Source of the DNA: Nocardiopsis ganjiahuensis DSM 45031
Lineage (GTDB): Bacteria; Actinomycetota; Actinomycetes; Streptosporangiales; Streptosporangiaceae
Reading direction: 5' to 3'
DNA: 64,000 bases
NCBI RefSeq assembly: GCF_000341085.1
Contig: NZ_ANBA01000008.1
Coordinates: forward strand, 186,001 to 250,000
Each line of letters starts with the position of its first letter. The stretch's first letter is position 1. The notes under the pieces were generated by a model, which was not told where the DNA came from, ran no database searches, and worked only from the letters and a program-made list of their open reading frames with translations. Of this stretch, positions 8,144-15,974 are shown in pieces. A program made the position numbers and the translations under genes.

Positions 8144-9015
8144 CAGCGCTCGTGGAGTGGTTCACGGTGCCGATGCAGTTCGAGTTCGTCCAGCGCGCAC
8201 TGCTGGTGAGCGTGGTCGCGGGCGTGGTCTGCGCCGTGCTCTCCTGCTGGATGACCCTGGTGGGCTGGTCGCTGATGGGCGACGCCGTCTCGCACGCGGT
8301 CCTGCCCGGCGTGGTGCTCTCCTACATGTTCGGGATGCCCTTCGCGTTGGGCGCCCTGATCTTCGGGGGCGGCTCGGTGGCCCTGATCGGGGTGGTCAAC
8401 CGCACCTCCAGGGTCAAGGAGGACGCGGTGATCGGTGTGGTCTTCACCGCCATGTTCGCCCTGGGCCTGGTGATGATCTCGCGGGTGCCCAGCCAGACCG
8501 ACCTCGGCCACATCCTGTTCGGCAACGTCCTGGGGGTCTCCGACGGCGACATTCTCCAGGTGCTGCTCCTGGCCGCCGTGGTGCTGGCCGTGGTCTGGTA
8601 CAAGCACCGCGACCTGACCATGTACGCCTTCGACCCGGTCCACGCCCACGCCATCGGCGTCAACCCGCGCCTGCTGGAGACCCTGCTGCTGGGGCTGCTG
8701 TCGGTGACGGTGGTGGTGGCGCTGCAGGCCGTGGGCATCATCCTGGTCGTGGCCATGGTGATCATCCCGGGCGCCACCGCCTACCTGCTCACCGACCGCT
8801 TCGAGCGGATGCTGATGATCTCGGCGGCGATCGCCTTCGCGGCGGCCGTGACAGGGGTCTTCACGAGCTTCCACCTGAACGTGTCCACCGGCGGCTGCAT
8901 CGTGCTGGCCCAGGCGATCGCGTTCACCCTGGCCTACCTGTTCTCACCCGGGCAGGGAGTGCTCTGGAAGGGGCGCACCGCCCGGGCGGTACGAGCCACG
9001 CGCGCCGGACACTGA
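8131..9015 (+). CDS. Metal ABC transporter permease (ABC-3 family)
   Basis: A 294-aa integral membrane protein with about eight helices, matching the ABC-3 family. An N-terminal MQFEFVQRALLVSVVAGVVC helix is followed by the conserved GDAVSHAVLPGVVLSYMFG. Later come GxNPRLLETLLLG and an IVVAMVIIPGATAYLLTDR segment near residue 210. It forms the channel of the Mn-type importer. The GTG start overlaps the ATPase gene. It is the last gene of the operon, and the next gene is convergent on the other strand. Confidence 0.95.
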   Translation: MDALTALVEWFTVPMQFEFVQRALLVSVVAGVVCAVLSCWMTLVGWSLMGDAVSHAVLPGVVLSYMFGMPFALGALIFGGGSVALIGVVNRTSRVKEDAVIGVVFTAMFALGLVMISRVPSQTDLGHILFGNVLGVSDGDILQVLLLAAVVLAVVWYKHRDLTMYAFDPVHAHAIGVNPRLLETLLLGLLSVTVVVALQAVGIILVVAMVIIPGATAYLLTDRFERMLMISAAIAFAAAVTGVFTSFHLNVSTGGCIVLAQAIAFTLAYLFSPGQGVLWKGRTARAVRATRAGH

Positions 9016-9080
9016 AGGAGCGGAGGGAGAGAGTGCGGGCGACGCGGGCGCAGCCGCGCACCGGGGAGCCCGAGAGGGGT

Positions 9081-10076
9081 TCAGTCGCCCGGGCAGGGGG
9101 CGGTGCGCCAACGGGCGCGCAACACACCGTCGGGGTCCGGCAGTACCCCGGCGAGCAGCGGGGGATCCTCGTCCTGGTAGACGGACAGGGCCAGGGCGCC
9201 CCGGGAGCCGGACAGGAGCCTGACGAGCTCCGAGCGGTCCTCCCCGTCCACGGTGACACTGGAGATGTGCCCGCGGCTGTCCTCCCAGACCACCTCCGTC
9301 AACCCTTCCTCGGGCAGTCCGGCCAGGACGGCCGCCACGTCCTCGGACAGTCCGGGCCACACGGCCAGGCGGGAGCGGGGTACGAGTCGAGTGCGCACTT
9401 CCTCCAGCGTGTCCTCGGTGAGGCGGTGCCAGCGGGAGGCGTTGCCGGCGTACCCCTCCTCGAGCAGTCCGGCCTGCGCGTTGGAGACGTAGTGGCGCAG
9501 TTCGGCCCAGAAGCCGTTGTCGGCGGGGCGCTGCCGCCCGGGCTCGGAGTCCAGAGACGCGTCGTAGGGGGAGATGTCGAGCGGCTCGGCGAACAACCCG
9601 AGTCCACGGACGCGCGCCAGGGCCTCCGTGCAGGGAAGGGCGGTGCCGACGTAGACGTACTGGTCCCAACCCACGTGCACGGCGAAGCGGCCCTCGGCCT
9701 CCAGACGGCACCACAGACCGTGGTCGCGCAGCATGGCGCGGACCAGCTCCAGGGCGACCGGTAGGGCGACCCGGGCGCCGTCGTGGAAATCGGTGGGGTC
9801 GAGGAGCTCGTCCAGACCGTTCCCCTCGATCGTCGGTTCGAGCCCGAAGTGCACGAGGCCGGGCAGTTCGGGCTCGCGGATCTCCAGGTGGTCGATGCCG
9901 CTGGCCTCGGCGAGCGCGGCGATCGAGGACAGGTAGGCGGCTTCAACCGGACCGTGGTCGCTGACGGTGTCCTCCGGGCCGGTGTAGCGACCCCGGGCGT
10001 CGCGGTGGGCCGGGTCGTACTTGGTGATCCGGTGGACGTGGGGGAGGGGTGCGGGGCTCGCCGGCAGGGAGGGCAT
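9081..10076 (-). CDS. Conserved actinobacterial protein of unknown function
   Basis: About 331 aa with no signal or membrane segment. The start carries the conserved string HVHRITKYDPAHRDARGRYT followed by GPEDTVSDHGPVEAAYL. I associate this with a family common in streptomycetes that is sometimes labelled RNA-binding without firm evidence. The C-terminal third contains a beta-rich segment (LTEVVWEDSRGHISSVTV). I chose ATG at 10076, because the earlier GTG at 10091 directly abuts GGAAG. The gene diverges from a small DNA-binding-like protein (10193) across an array of TTGACAA repeats, so the two are probably controlled together. Confidence 0.7.
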   Translation of the reverse strand: MPSLPASPAPLPHVHRITKYDPAHRDARGRYTGPEDTVSDHGPVEAAYLSSIAALAEASGIDHLEIREPELPGLVHFGLEPTIEGNGLDELLDPTDFHDGARVALPVALELVRAMLRDHGLWCRLEAEGRFAVHVGWDQYVYVGTALPCTEALARVRGLGLFAEPLDISPYDASLDSEPGRQRPADNGFWAELRHYVSNAQAGLLEEGYAGNASRWHRLTEDTLEEVRTRLVPRSRLAVWPGLSEDVAAVLAGLPEEGLTEVVWEDSRGHISSVTVDGEDRSELVRLLSGSRGALALSVYQDEDPPLLAGVLPDPDGVLRARWRTAPCPGD

Positions 10077-10130
10077 GAGGGGATTGTCCACCTTCCGAGG
10101 TGCCCGACACCAAGTTTTTGAATGATCTGT

Positions 10131-10178
10131 TCAACACTTAGTGTTGACAAGAAACAGTTGACAACTGTGAGTTGACAA
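10131..10178. promoter_or_regulatory. Operator-like array: palindrome plus three TTGACAA repeats
   Basis: TCAACACTTAGTGTTGA (10131-10147) is a perfect dyad around one T. Three copies of TTGACAA start at 10144, 10158 and 10172, spaced exactly 14 bp. The middle copy lies in a perfect CAGTTGACAACTG palindrome. The array fills the gap between two divergent genes and ends 15 bases before the ATG at 10193. Such phasing suggests cooperative binding, perhaps by the 142-aa product itself. Some TTGACA copies could also be -35 elements. Confidence 0.65.
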
Positions 10179-10192
10179 CGCACAGTGGAGTC

Positions 10193-10621
10193 ATGGCCGA
10201 ACCACAGGATCCCTTCACCCAGCCCGACCCCGAACAGGCCCGGCGCCAGCGCACACACGAGGCCCTCTTCCGCATCACCGAACGGCATGCCAGCGGCGAG
10301 GACCGCGTCCGTTGGACGGAGCGGCGAATGCCGATGCCGCCGTACGAGGCGATCCGCCGTGTCTCCGACCTGGCCGCGGGCAGCGCCGTTCCCGACGAAG
10401 GAGCTCCGGCCGTCGACCAGGGCGACCTGACCGCCGCGCTGACCCTGGTGCCGTGGGCGCGCGCGGAGTTCGACCAGATGGAGGCGGGCCTGCTCACCAT
10501 GGCCAAGGGCCGCGGCATGACCTGGCAGGAGCTGGCCTTCGGTCTGGGGCTGGGCACCGCCCAAGCCGCCCGCCAGCGCCACGAACGCCTGGTGAAGCGG
10601 ACCGGGGACGAGGAGGGATAG
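10193..10621 (+). CDS. Small helix-turn-helix-like DNA-binding protein
   Basis: A 142-aa soluble protein with an ATG start and GGAG six bases upstream. The C-terminal half contains RGMTWQELAFGLGLGTAQAA, then RQRHERLVKR. This has the shape of a helix-turn-helix of the kind found in sigma-factor region 4 and related small regulators. The N-terminal part is charged, with no catalytic motif. It faces a divergent conserved gene, and the TTGACAA array lies between them, which makes autoregulation plausible. The earlier GTG at 10172 lies inside the array and is less likely. Confidence 0.7.
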   Translation: MAEPQDPFTQPDPEQARRQRTHEALFRITERHASGEDRVRWTERRMPMPPYEAIRRVSDLAAGSAVPDEGAPAVDQGDLTAALTLVPWARAEFDQMEAGLLTMAKGRGMTWQELAFGLGLGTAQAARQRHERLVKRTGDEEG

Positions 10622-11025
10622 GCGAGCAGGCGTAGCGCGGAGGGGGCCGGTGTGCCGGGAACCGTCGTGACCGGAACCGGGCCCCGGCCAGTCATACAGG
10701 GCCCAGTCCAGTCCCGATTCACGGCGGCCCTGACCCACCGGCCCTCTCCATGATTTCCACACGTGTCCCGTCGTCGACATTGCGGGCTGCGGTGGCGCGC
10801 TATCACAGCAAGGGACAAATGCGACTTCTTGGTTCTGTGGGTTGTTTTTCCCGTACGGGGATTTGAGAGAAAACCCGACGAACTCTTGTTCGGGCCGCTA
10901 GGTTGGGGCGCGAAAAGAAAAACCCGACCCGGTGCGACAACACCCGGTCGGGTTGTGGCCGACGCCTGCACCAACAGGTTTGTCGACTGAGCCACTCCCT
11001 GAAAGCACCAGGAAGGCGACTCGTC
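10622..11025. other. Structured, relatively AT-rich intergenic region
   Basis: About 400 bases with no convincing ORF. It is less GC-rich than its surroundings and contains several dyads: CCCGTACGGG near 10851, CCCGACGAAC with GTTCGGG near 10875-10896, and a 14-bp stem at 10921-10954. It leads straight into a winged-helix protein gene. This could be a long structured leader, an operator region, or a decayed plasmid origin next to an initiator-like gene. The sequence alone does not decide. Confidence 0.45.
10921..10954 (-). terminator. Strong hairpin with T-rich tail on the minus strand
   Basis: AACCCGACCCGGTG pairs with CACCCGGTCGGGTT (14 bp, one mismatch, 6-nt loop). Reading the minus strand, the stem is followed by TTTTTCTTTTC, the form of an intrinsic terminator. 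No minus-strand gene lies upstream of it, so it may instead protect against antisense transcription or form part of the leader of the gene at 11026. Confidence 0.5.
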
Positions 11026-12468
11026 GTGGAGTCTACCCTCACGCATCCCTGCAGCACAGCCGAAACCCCGGATTCGGCTGGGTTCTCTCCGCCCCGTAAG
11101 CGCCCCCAAGGCGCATTCAAGGGCATCGGGTTCATCCTCCCGATCTGGGTCCTGCAGGTCTTCAGCAAGGGGCAGTTGCCCACGCTGCGCTCACTGGCGG
11201 CGTTGATGGCCATCGCCAACGCGGTCGACGCCGACGGCCGTTGGTGCTTCTTCCTCCTGGAGAACCTGGCCCAGCGCTCCAGCGGCACGCTGAGTGTCAG
11301 CAGCCTCAAGCGCGCCATCGACGACCTGGTCGAAGCGGGCATCGTTCGCAAGCTCACGCGCTCGGAGACCATCGACTTCTTCGCCGAGGACATCCGGAAG
11401 GGCCGTTCCCCCTACCGGCTGCCGTGCGTGCTGGAGCTCCTCGTTCCGGCTGAGGACTACTCCGAGTCGGTGCTCGAAGAGATCAACGCCTGCCGCGCAC
11501 AGCTGGGGGAGGAGCCCCTCACCGCGCACAATCGTCCGCCCCTGAAACGCCGCCCGACCCCAGCTCAGACTGAACCCACCCCCAGCTCAGATCGACCCAC
11601 AGACTGTTTCCCTGGAGACGGTTCTGAAGCCGAGGTGGACAGTTCCGTCCGTGGCACCTCAAGTACAGGAGAACAAAATCGACAAAAGCCACGGACCGGA
11701 ATCTTCGGCCTCATCAATCGCATACCCAACTCGTTCCTGGCCTCTCCGGAGAAAGACCGGGACCTGTTGGCACTGGCCGTGGAGAAACTCCTGCGCCAAG
11801 GGCTGAGCGAGGCCGACGTGCGCGCCCTGTTCTCCGGGATGGAACGGCTGCGCCGCCCCTTCCCGGCGCTGATGCGGCGGCTGGGCGACCTCACGTACGC
11901 ACTGGACTTCCTCAACGGCTCACTGGGACGAGGCATCCACACCTCGCCCCCGCGGACGACCCCGGGTCCGGGCTCGGGCGGGGACGAGGCCTCCACCGGG
12001 CCCGAGGAGTTCCGGCTGGACAGCCTGGGGCGGGCCACCGGCACCTGCCCCGTGCACGACCGCACGCGCAACATCCCCGGTGGCAACTGCGCGATCTGCG
12101 GTGAGCCGTGCCGGTCGACACCCGGCCAGATCATGCCCGAACCCGGGCGGGGAGCAGCCGCACCGACCCAGCGCGCACCCCGGAGCACACCTGAGCCGGA
12201 GTCTTCGGATCCTCCCGTGGGCTCTGCGGAAGCCGCCCTGGTCCCGGAGCTACGGGCACGGATGCTCGTCTCCCTCAACGGTGGTGAGCGCGCGCCCGCC
12301 GCCGCGCCGGGCACGAAGAGCACGTCCCGCTCAGTCCGCGCCTCAGGACTGTCGCCCGAGACCCTGGCTCTCCTGGACCAGTTGCGCGAGCGGTTCGAGC
12401 CTCCCCGGCGCCCTGAGGGCACCGGCACCGCCGAAGCCGCACCCGCACGGACCGCGGCAACGGCCTAG
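11026..12468 (+). CDS. Winged-helix protein, replication-initiator-like
   Basis: A 480-aa protein. I chose GTG at 11026 because AGGAAGG lies 9 nt upstream. Residues about 30-140 form a winged-helix domain (FILPIWVLQVFSKGQLPTLR, then a helix SVSSLKRAIDDLVEAGIVRK), which recalls plasmid initiators and HTH_36-type proteins. The middle is a low-complexity linker. A helical segment at about 225-300 follows, then a CPVH...CAICGEPC cluster near residue 355 that could bind zinc. The C-terminal 100 residues are disordered. It has its own structured upstream region and no obvious partner. It may be a chromosomal regulator or a relic of an integrated plasmid. Confidence 0.6.
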   Translation: MESTLTHPCSTAETPDSAGFSPPRKRPQGAFKGIGFILPIWVLQVFSKGQLPTLRSLAALMAIANAVDADGRWCFFLLENLAQRSSGTLSVSSLKRAIDDLVEAGIVRKLTRSETIDFFAEDIRKGRSPYRLPCVLELLVPAEDYSESVLEEINACRAQLGEEPLTAHNRPPLKRRPTPAQTEPTPSSDRPTDCFPGDGSEAEVDSSVRGTSSTGEQNRQKPRTGIFGLINRIPNSFLASPEKDRDLLALAVEKLLRQGLSEADVRALFSGMERLRRPFPALMRRLGDLTYALDFLNGSLGRGIHTSPPRTTPGPGSGGDEASTGPEEFRLDSLGRATGTCPVHDRTRNIPGGNCAICGEPCRSTPGQIMPEPGRGAAAPTQRAPRSTPEPESSDPPVGSAEAALVPELRARMLVSLNGGERAPAAAPGTKSTSRSVRASGLSPETLALLDQLRERFEPPRRPEGTGTAEAAPARTAATA

Positions 12469-12495
12469 AGTTTCCGCAGGTCAGGAGGTGGACCA

Positions 12496-12558
12496 ATGCG
12501 GAACTTTCGAGTGGTCCAGCGATCCGGAGTGGTTCGCCCCGGTATCGCCCGGTTCTGA
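12496..12558 (+). CDS. Possible 20-aa ORF before the sigma-factor gene
   Basis: ATG at 12496 follows AGGAGG with a 7-nt gap and encodes MRNFRVVQRSGVVRPGIARF, then TGA. It is a basic, short peptide. The Shine-Dalgarno is the only support. It could be a leader ORF or coincidence in the 190-base gap before the ECF sigma gene. Confidence 0.25.
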   Translation: MRNFRVVQRSGVVRPGIARF

Positions 12559-12659
12559 CCTCCGGTAACGCAGTTATCGAAAGCCGGCGACGAAGTGATG
12601 AGTTTTCGCGCCCGCACCCGTCATACCTGTGCCGGGACACGCTGAGACGGAAGGATGAC

Positions 12660-13661
12660 GTGATGGGTGCGGCCACGCGACTGGAGGAGATGGACGTGAG
12701 CGGTCTGGGCGAGGTCGACGAGCCGGCGTTCTCGGGGCTTGCGGAGCGGCACCGGCGGGAGCTGCACGTGCACTGCTACCGGATGCTCGCGTCGTTCGAG
12801 GACGCCGAGGACACCGTGCAGGAGACGTTCATGCGTGCCTGGCGGCGGCGGGAGACCTTCGAGGGGCGGTCGACGTTCCGGGCCTGGTTGTATCGGATCG
12901 CCACCAACGCCTGCCTGGACCTGCTCGCCAAGCGCCGCCCGGAGCCTGCGACCGGCGGCGAGGTGCTGTGGCTGCAGCCCTACCCGGACCGGCTGCTCGA
13001 TGAGCTGCCCGCGGGCGACGCGGAGGAGCCGGAGGCCGTCGCCGTCGCGCGGGAGACGATCGAGCTGGCCTACCTGGTCGCGGTCCAGCCCCTCGCGCCG
13101 CGCCCGCGGGCCGTGTTGATCCTGCGGGATGTGCTCGGCTGGCCGGCGAAGGACGTCGCTGAGCTCCTGGGGGACTCCGTCAACTCCGTGAACAGCGCGC
13201 TGCAGCGGGCCCGTGCCGGCATGCGGGAGCACCTGCCCTCCGAGCGGCAGGACTGGACCGGTGGAGAGGAGGACACCCGAACGCGTGAGCTGGTGCGCCG
13301 CTACACCGATGCCAGCGTCTCCACGGACGTCACGGCGCTCGCCTCGATGCTGCGCGACGACGTCCGTTTCTCGATGCCGCCCACGCCGGGCCTGCATGTC
13401 GGCCGCGACACGGTGGTGAACTACTTGGCCGAGAGCAGTTTCGAGGGCATGAAGGGCCTGCGCGCCGTCCAGACCACCGTGAACCGGCAGCCCGCCCTCG
13501 CCTTCTACCTCTGGCAGCAGCAGGAGGGCGCGTACCTGCCGCTGACCATCGACGTCCTGCGCGTCACCGGCGGGGCGATCACCGAGATCCTCACGTTCCA
13601 CGACGACCGGTTCCCGCGGCTCGGGCTGCCGGCGCACCTGCCGGCCGACGGCACGGAGTAG
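12660..13661 (+). CDS. ECF RNA polymerase sigma factor, SigG/TIGR02960-like with SnoaL domain
   Basis: A 333-aa protein. Region sigma-2 is at about 25-95, with RRELHVHCYRMLASFEDAED, TVQETFMRAWR and FRAWLYRIATNACLD. A WLQPYPDRLLDELP insert typical of the SigG-like group follows. Sigma-4 is at about 140-200 (RAVLILRDVLGWPAKDVAEL, then SVNSALQRARAGM). The C-terminal 120 residues form a SnoaL-like domain. Such long ECF factors lack an anti-sigma gene, and the C-terminal domain is thought to modulate activity. GTG at 12660 and ATG at 12663 are adjacent behind GGAAGGATG. A small ORF and a metallo-hydrolase gene follow and may be regulated with it. Confidence 0.93.
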   Translation: MMGAATRLEEMDVSGLGEVDEPAFSGLAERHRRELHVHCYRMLASFEDAEDTVQETFMRAWRRRETFEGRSTFRAWLYRIATNACLDLLAKRRPEPATGGEVLWLQPYPDRLLDELPAGDAEEPEAVAVARETIELAYLVAVQPLAPRPRAVLILRDVLGWPAKDVAELLGDSVNSVNSALQRARAGMREHLPSERQDWTGGEEDTRTRELVRRYTDASVSTDVTALASMLRDDVRFSMPPTPGLHVGRDTVVNYLAESSFEGMKGLRAVQTTVNRQPALAFYLWQQQEGAYLPLTIDVLRVTGGAITEILTFHDDRFPRLGLPAHLPADGTE

Positions 13662-13666
13662 TCCCG

Positions 13667-13888
13667 GTGCGGACGCTCACGTTGCGCGGCGGCGCGCGTA
13701 TCGCCGTGATCGCGGAGGAGTGGCACGACGCGTTCTGCCTCGTCACCCGTTTCCGGGTACAGCTGGAGCTGCGCAGTGGCGAGCCGGGGCCGACCCTCGA
13801 ACGCGATGCCGGGTTCTGGCTCCGTGGCACCGGCGTCACTGCCGCTCTTCTTCGTTGGAGCGCTCACCCCGCCGAGCGTCTCGTGTGA
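13667..13888 (+). CDS. Small hypothetical protein, possibly truncated
   Basis: A 73-aa ORF starting with GTG five bases after the sigma-factor stop, so it would be translated by coupling. It begins MRTLTLRGGARIAVIAEEWH and contains beta-strand-like alternation with no known motif. Its short length and abrupt end suggest either a small conserved partner or the start of a decayed gene. The TGA at 13886 is followed by a gap of about 85 bases before the metallo-hydrolase gene. Confidence 0.4.
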   Translation: MRTLTLRGGARIAVIAEEWHDAFCLVTRFRVQLELRSGEPGPTLERDAGFWLRGTGVTAALLRWSAHPAERLV

Positions 13889-13973
13889 ACGGCAGTGGCG
13901 ACTACACGATCACCGACCTCACCGAGCTGTCTGCGAATGGCTCGATCAACCCACGAAGAAAGGCAGGGCTGCC

Positions 13974-14795
13974 ATGCTGACGCAGGTCGCGGAGGGTGTG
14001 CTGATCCACCAAAGCGAGTTACTCCAGAACAACGCCGTTGTCGTGCAAGGCCAGGCCGGCGTGTTGCTGGTCGACCCCGGACTTACCGACGACGAACTGA
14101 CCTGCCTTGCGAACGACCTGTCCGAGATGGGCCTGTCCGTCGTGGCAGGCTTCTCGACGCATCCTGACTGGGATCACGTGCTCTGGCACGCCGACCTCGG
14201 CGAAGTGCCCCGTTACGGCACAGCCCGCTGCGCGGCTGACATGCGAGAGGTGCGCTCAAACGCGGATTGGAAGGCCCGCGCCGCCGAAGGGCTACCGCCG
14301 GAAATCGCCGAGGAGACACCGCTGGACCTCTACGGCCTCATCACCGGTCTGCCTGCCGGAACTGTGCAGATTCCCTGGGACGGCCCTGAAGTCCGGATTG
14401 TCGAGCACCCGGCGCATGCCCCGGGCCATGCGGCTCTGTTGATCGGGGAACGCGGGGTGCTCGTGGCCGGCGACATGCTGTCTGATGTCTTCGTTCCGAT
14501 GCTCGACGACTTCAACGGCACCCATGACCCGGTCGAGGACTACCTCGTCGGGCTGCGAGTGCTCGAGGACATGGCGGACGGCGTCGATGTCCTCATCCCC
14601 GGTCACGGGTCCGTCTGCGGAGCTGATCAGGTACACGCACGGATCGAACAGGACCGCGCGTACGTACATGCCCTGCGTGACGGCGGTGTTTGCGACGACC
14701 CGCGGGTCAACTCGCCTCAGCCTGGCTGGGAGTGGGTGAGCGACATCCACGCAGGGCAGCTTCAGCGGCTCGCCCAAAGCAGAAGAGCGTCATAA
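13974..14795 (+). CDS. Metallo-beta-lactamase-fold hydrolase
   Basis: A 273-aa protein with an MBL fold. Its HxHxDH box is altered to STHPDWDH, where the first histidine (H61) and the Asp-His pair remain. Other zinc-site segments are HPAHAPGHA near residue 145, AGDMLSD near 163 and IPGHGS near 207. This pattern fits small-molecule hydrolases of the glyoxalase II/lactonase type. The start at ATG 13974 follows AAGAAAGG. The preceding ECF sigma factor could control it. The substrate is not predictable. Confidence 0.85.
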   Translation: MLTQVAEGVLIHQSELLQNNAVVVQGQAGVLLVDPGLTDDELTCLANDLSEMGLSVVAGFSTHPDWDHVLWHADLGEVPRYGTARCAADMREVRSNADWKARAAEGLPPEIAEETPLDLYGLITGLPAGTVQIPWDGPEVRIVEHPAHAPGHAALLIGERGVLVAGDMLSDVFVPMLDDFNGTHDPVEDYLVGLRVLEDMADGVDVLIPGHGSVCGADQVHARIEQDRAYVHALRDGGVCDDPRVNSPQPGWEWVSDIHAGQLQRLAQSRRAS

Positions 14796-14913
14796 CCCGT
14801 GGGGTGGGGACGGCGTCGCCGGGCGCGCTCGGCGCCCCCCACGACCGGGGCGGAGAAGCACGACGGGCCGCGGCTCGGCTGGGAGCGGCGGCCCGGGGGT
14901 GGGTCAGGACAGG

Positions 14914-15723
14914 TCAGATCAGCATGGCCAGCTGGCGGGCCTGGGCGACCAGGGTGCCCTGGCTGTCCCAGATCTCCATGTCCTCCTCGTGGAGGCTGTG
15001 GGAGACGTGCTTGGTCCAGACCCGGCAGGCCAGCCAGCCCGGGGCGGGCCTGGCCCGGATGTGGGTGGTCAGTTCCACGGTGATGGTGCTGAACTCACCG
15101 ATCTCCAGAACCGCCGGGACCGCGAAGTCGACCATGGCGGGCAGGGAGTGCACGTCGGCGTCGCGGCCGTCGGCGAAGCGCATCCAGAAGTCGCCCTGGG
15201 GGCGGCCGTCCTTCTTGCCGTCCAGCCATCCGGGACGCTCGGGGTAGCGGTACTCGACGCGGTGGGCGATGCTCACGCCCTCCGGCTTCCCGGCGAACTC
15301 CGGGGGAAGGTGGCAGTCCTCGGGGGCGGGCAGCTCCGGCGGGCCCTCCAGGTGCAGTTCCCGGCCCTCGGTGGCGAGGTCGCCGTAGGTGGCGGTGGCC
15401 CGCACGATCTCCTTGCCGCCCTGTTCCAACACGACGGCGCCGGTGGCCGTGCGGCGGCCCTCTCGGATGGTCTCGGTGCGCAGCAGGGCCTCGCCGGGGG
15501 CGGCGGGGCGCAGGTAGAAGGCGGAGACCACGAGGGGGTCGGGCTGGGCGAGGGTCTGGCCCAGGGCGTTGAGCGCCGTTCCCAGGACGTAACCGCCGTT
15601 GGGGTGCGAGGTGAACGTGGTCCAGCCGTCGGTGAGGGTGGCTGTGAACTCGCCGTCGGCTCGCTTCTCGACCCGGGTGTCCTGGTCGAACTCGTAGCCC
15701 TCGGCGGGGTGGTCAAGGCTCAT
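14914..15723 (-). CDS. Acyl-CoA thioesterase, double hot-dog (TesB-like)
   Basis: A 269-aa protein of double hot-dog length. The N-terminal hot dog contains DGWTTFTSHPNGGYVLGTAL and VVSAFYLRPA. The second contains a GDFWMRFADGRDADVHSL segment and ITVELTTHIRARPAPGW, then a WDSQGTLVAQARQLAML ending typical of TesB/Acyl-ACP_TE-like enzymes. It would hydrolyse acyl-CoA thioesters in the cytoplasm. It is convergent with the metallo-hydrolase gene and divergent from the TipA-like regulator. Confidence 0.88.
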   Translation of the reverse strand: MSLDHPAEGYEFDQDTRVEKRADGEFTATLTDGWTTFTSHPNGGYVLGTALNALGQTLAQPDPLVVSAFYLRPAAPGEALLRTETIREGRRTATGAVVLEQGGKEIVRATATYGDLATEGRELHLEGPPELPAPEDCHLPPEFAGKPEGVSIAHRVEYRYPERPGWLDGKKDGRPQGDFWMRFADGRDADVHSLPAMVDFAVPAVLEIGEFSTITVELTTHIRARPAPGWLACRVWTKHVSHSLHEEDMEIWDSQGTLVAQARQLAMLI

Positions 15724-15833
15724 AGGGCAAGGTTACCGGCCAGTAGGAACCCTGGCCACACCAAACCCGAATCCCGTTCGGTTTTGTGGGCGCCACCACA
15801 CCGGCCGCCTCCGCACGCCCCTCCGCGCGCCGC

Positions 15834-15864
15834 TTGACCCTGACGCTACGTAGGGCCCTAGCTT
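15834..15864 (+). promoter_or_regulatory. MerR-type promoter with 19-bp spacer
   Basis: TTGACC at 15834-15839 and TAGCTT at 15859-15864 are separated by exactly 19 bp, the over-long spacing that MerR-family activators compensate by distorting DNA. A perfect TAGGGCCCTA dyad lies in the 3' half of the spacer. The TipA-like gene follows, so this is probably its autoregulated promoter. Confidence 0.65.
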
Positions 15865-15974
15865 CGTCACCACGGCACCGGGAGCGACATCGCACACGAG
15901 GCCGCAACCAGCAGCACGACCCGAACCCGGAACCCACTCGGGGCGGGACCACCACAGAGAACGGAAGGCGCACC

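Noticed and set aside
10958-11010. Minus-strand sequence GTGGCTCAGTCGAC near 10980-11000 resembling a tRNA D-arm
   Set aside because: No acceptor stem, anticodon arm or T-arm (no GGTTCGA motif at the right distance) could be formed.
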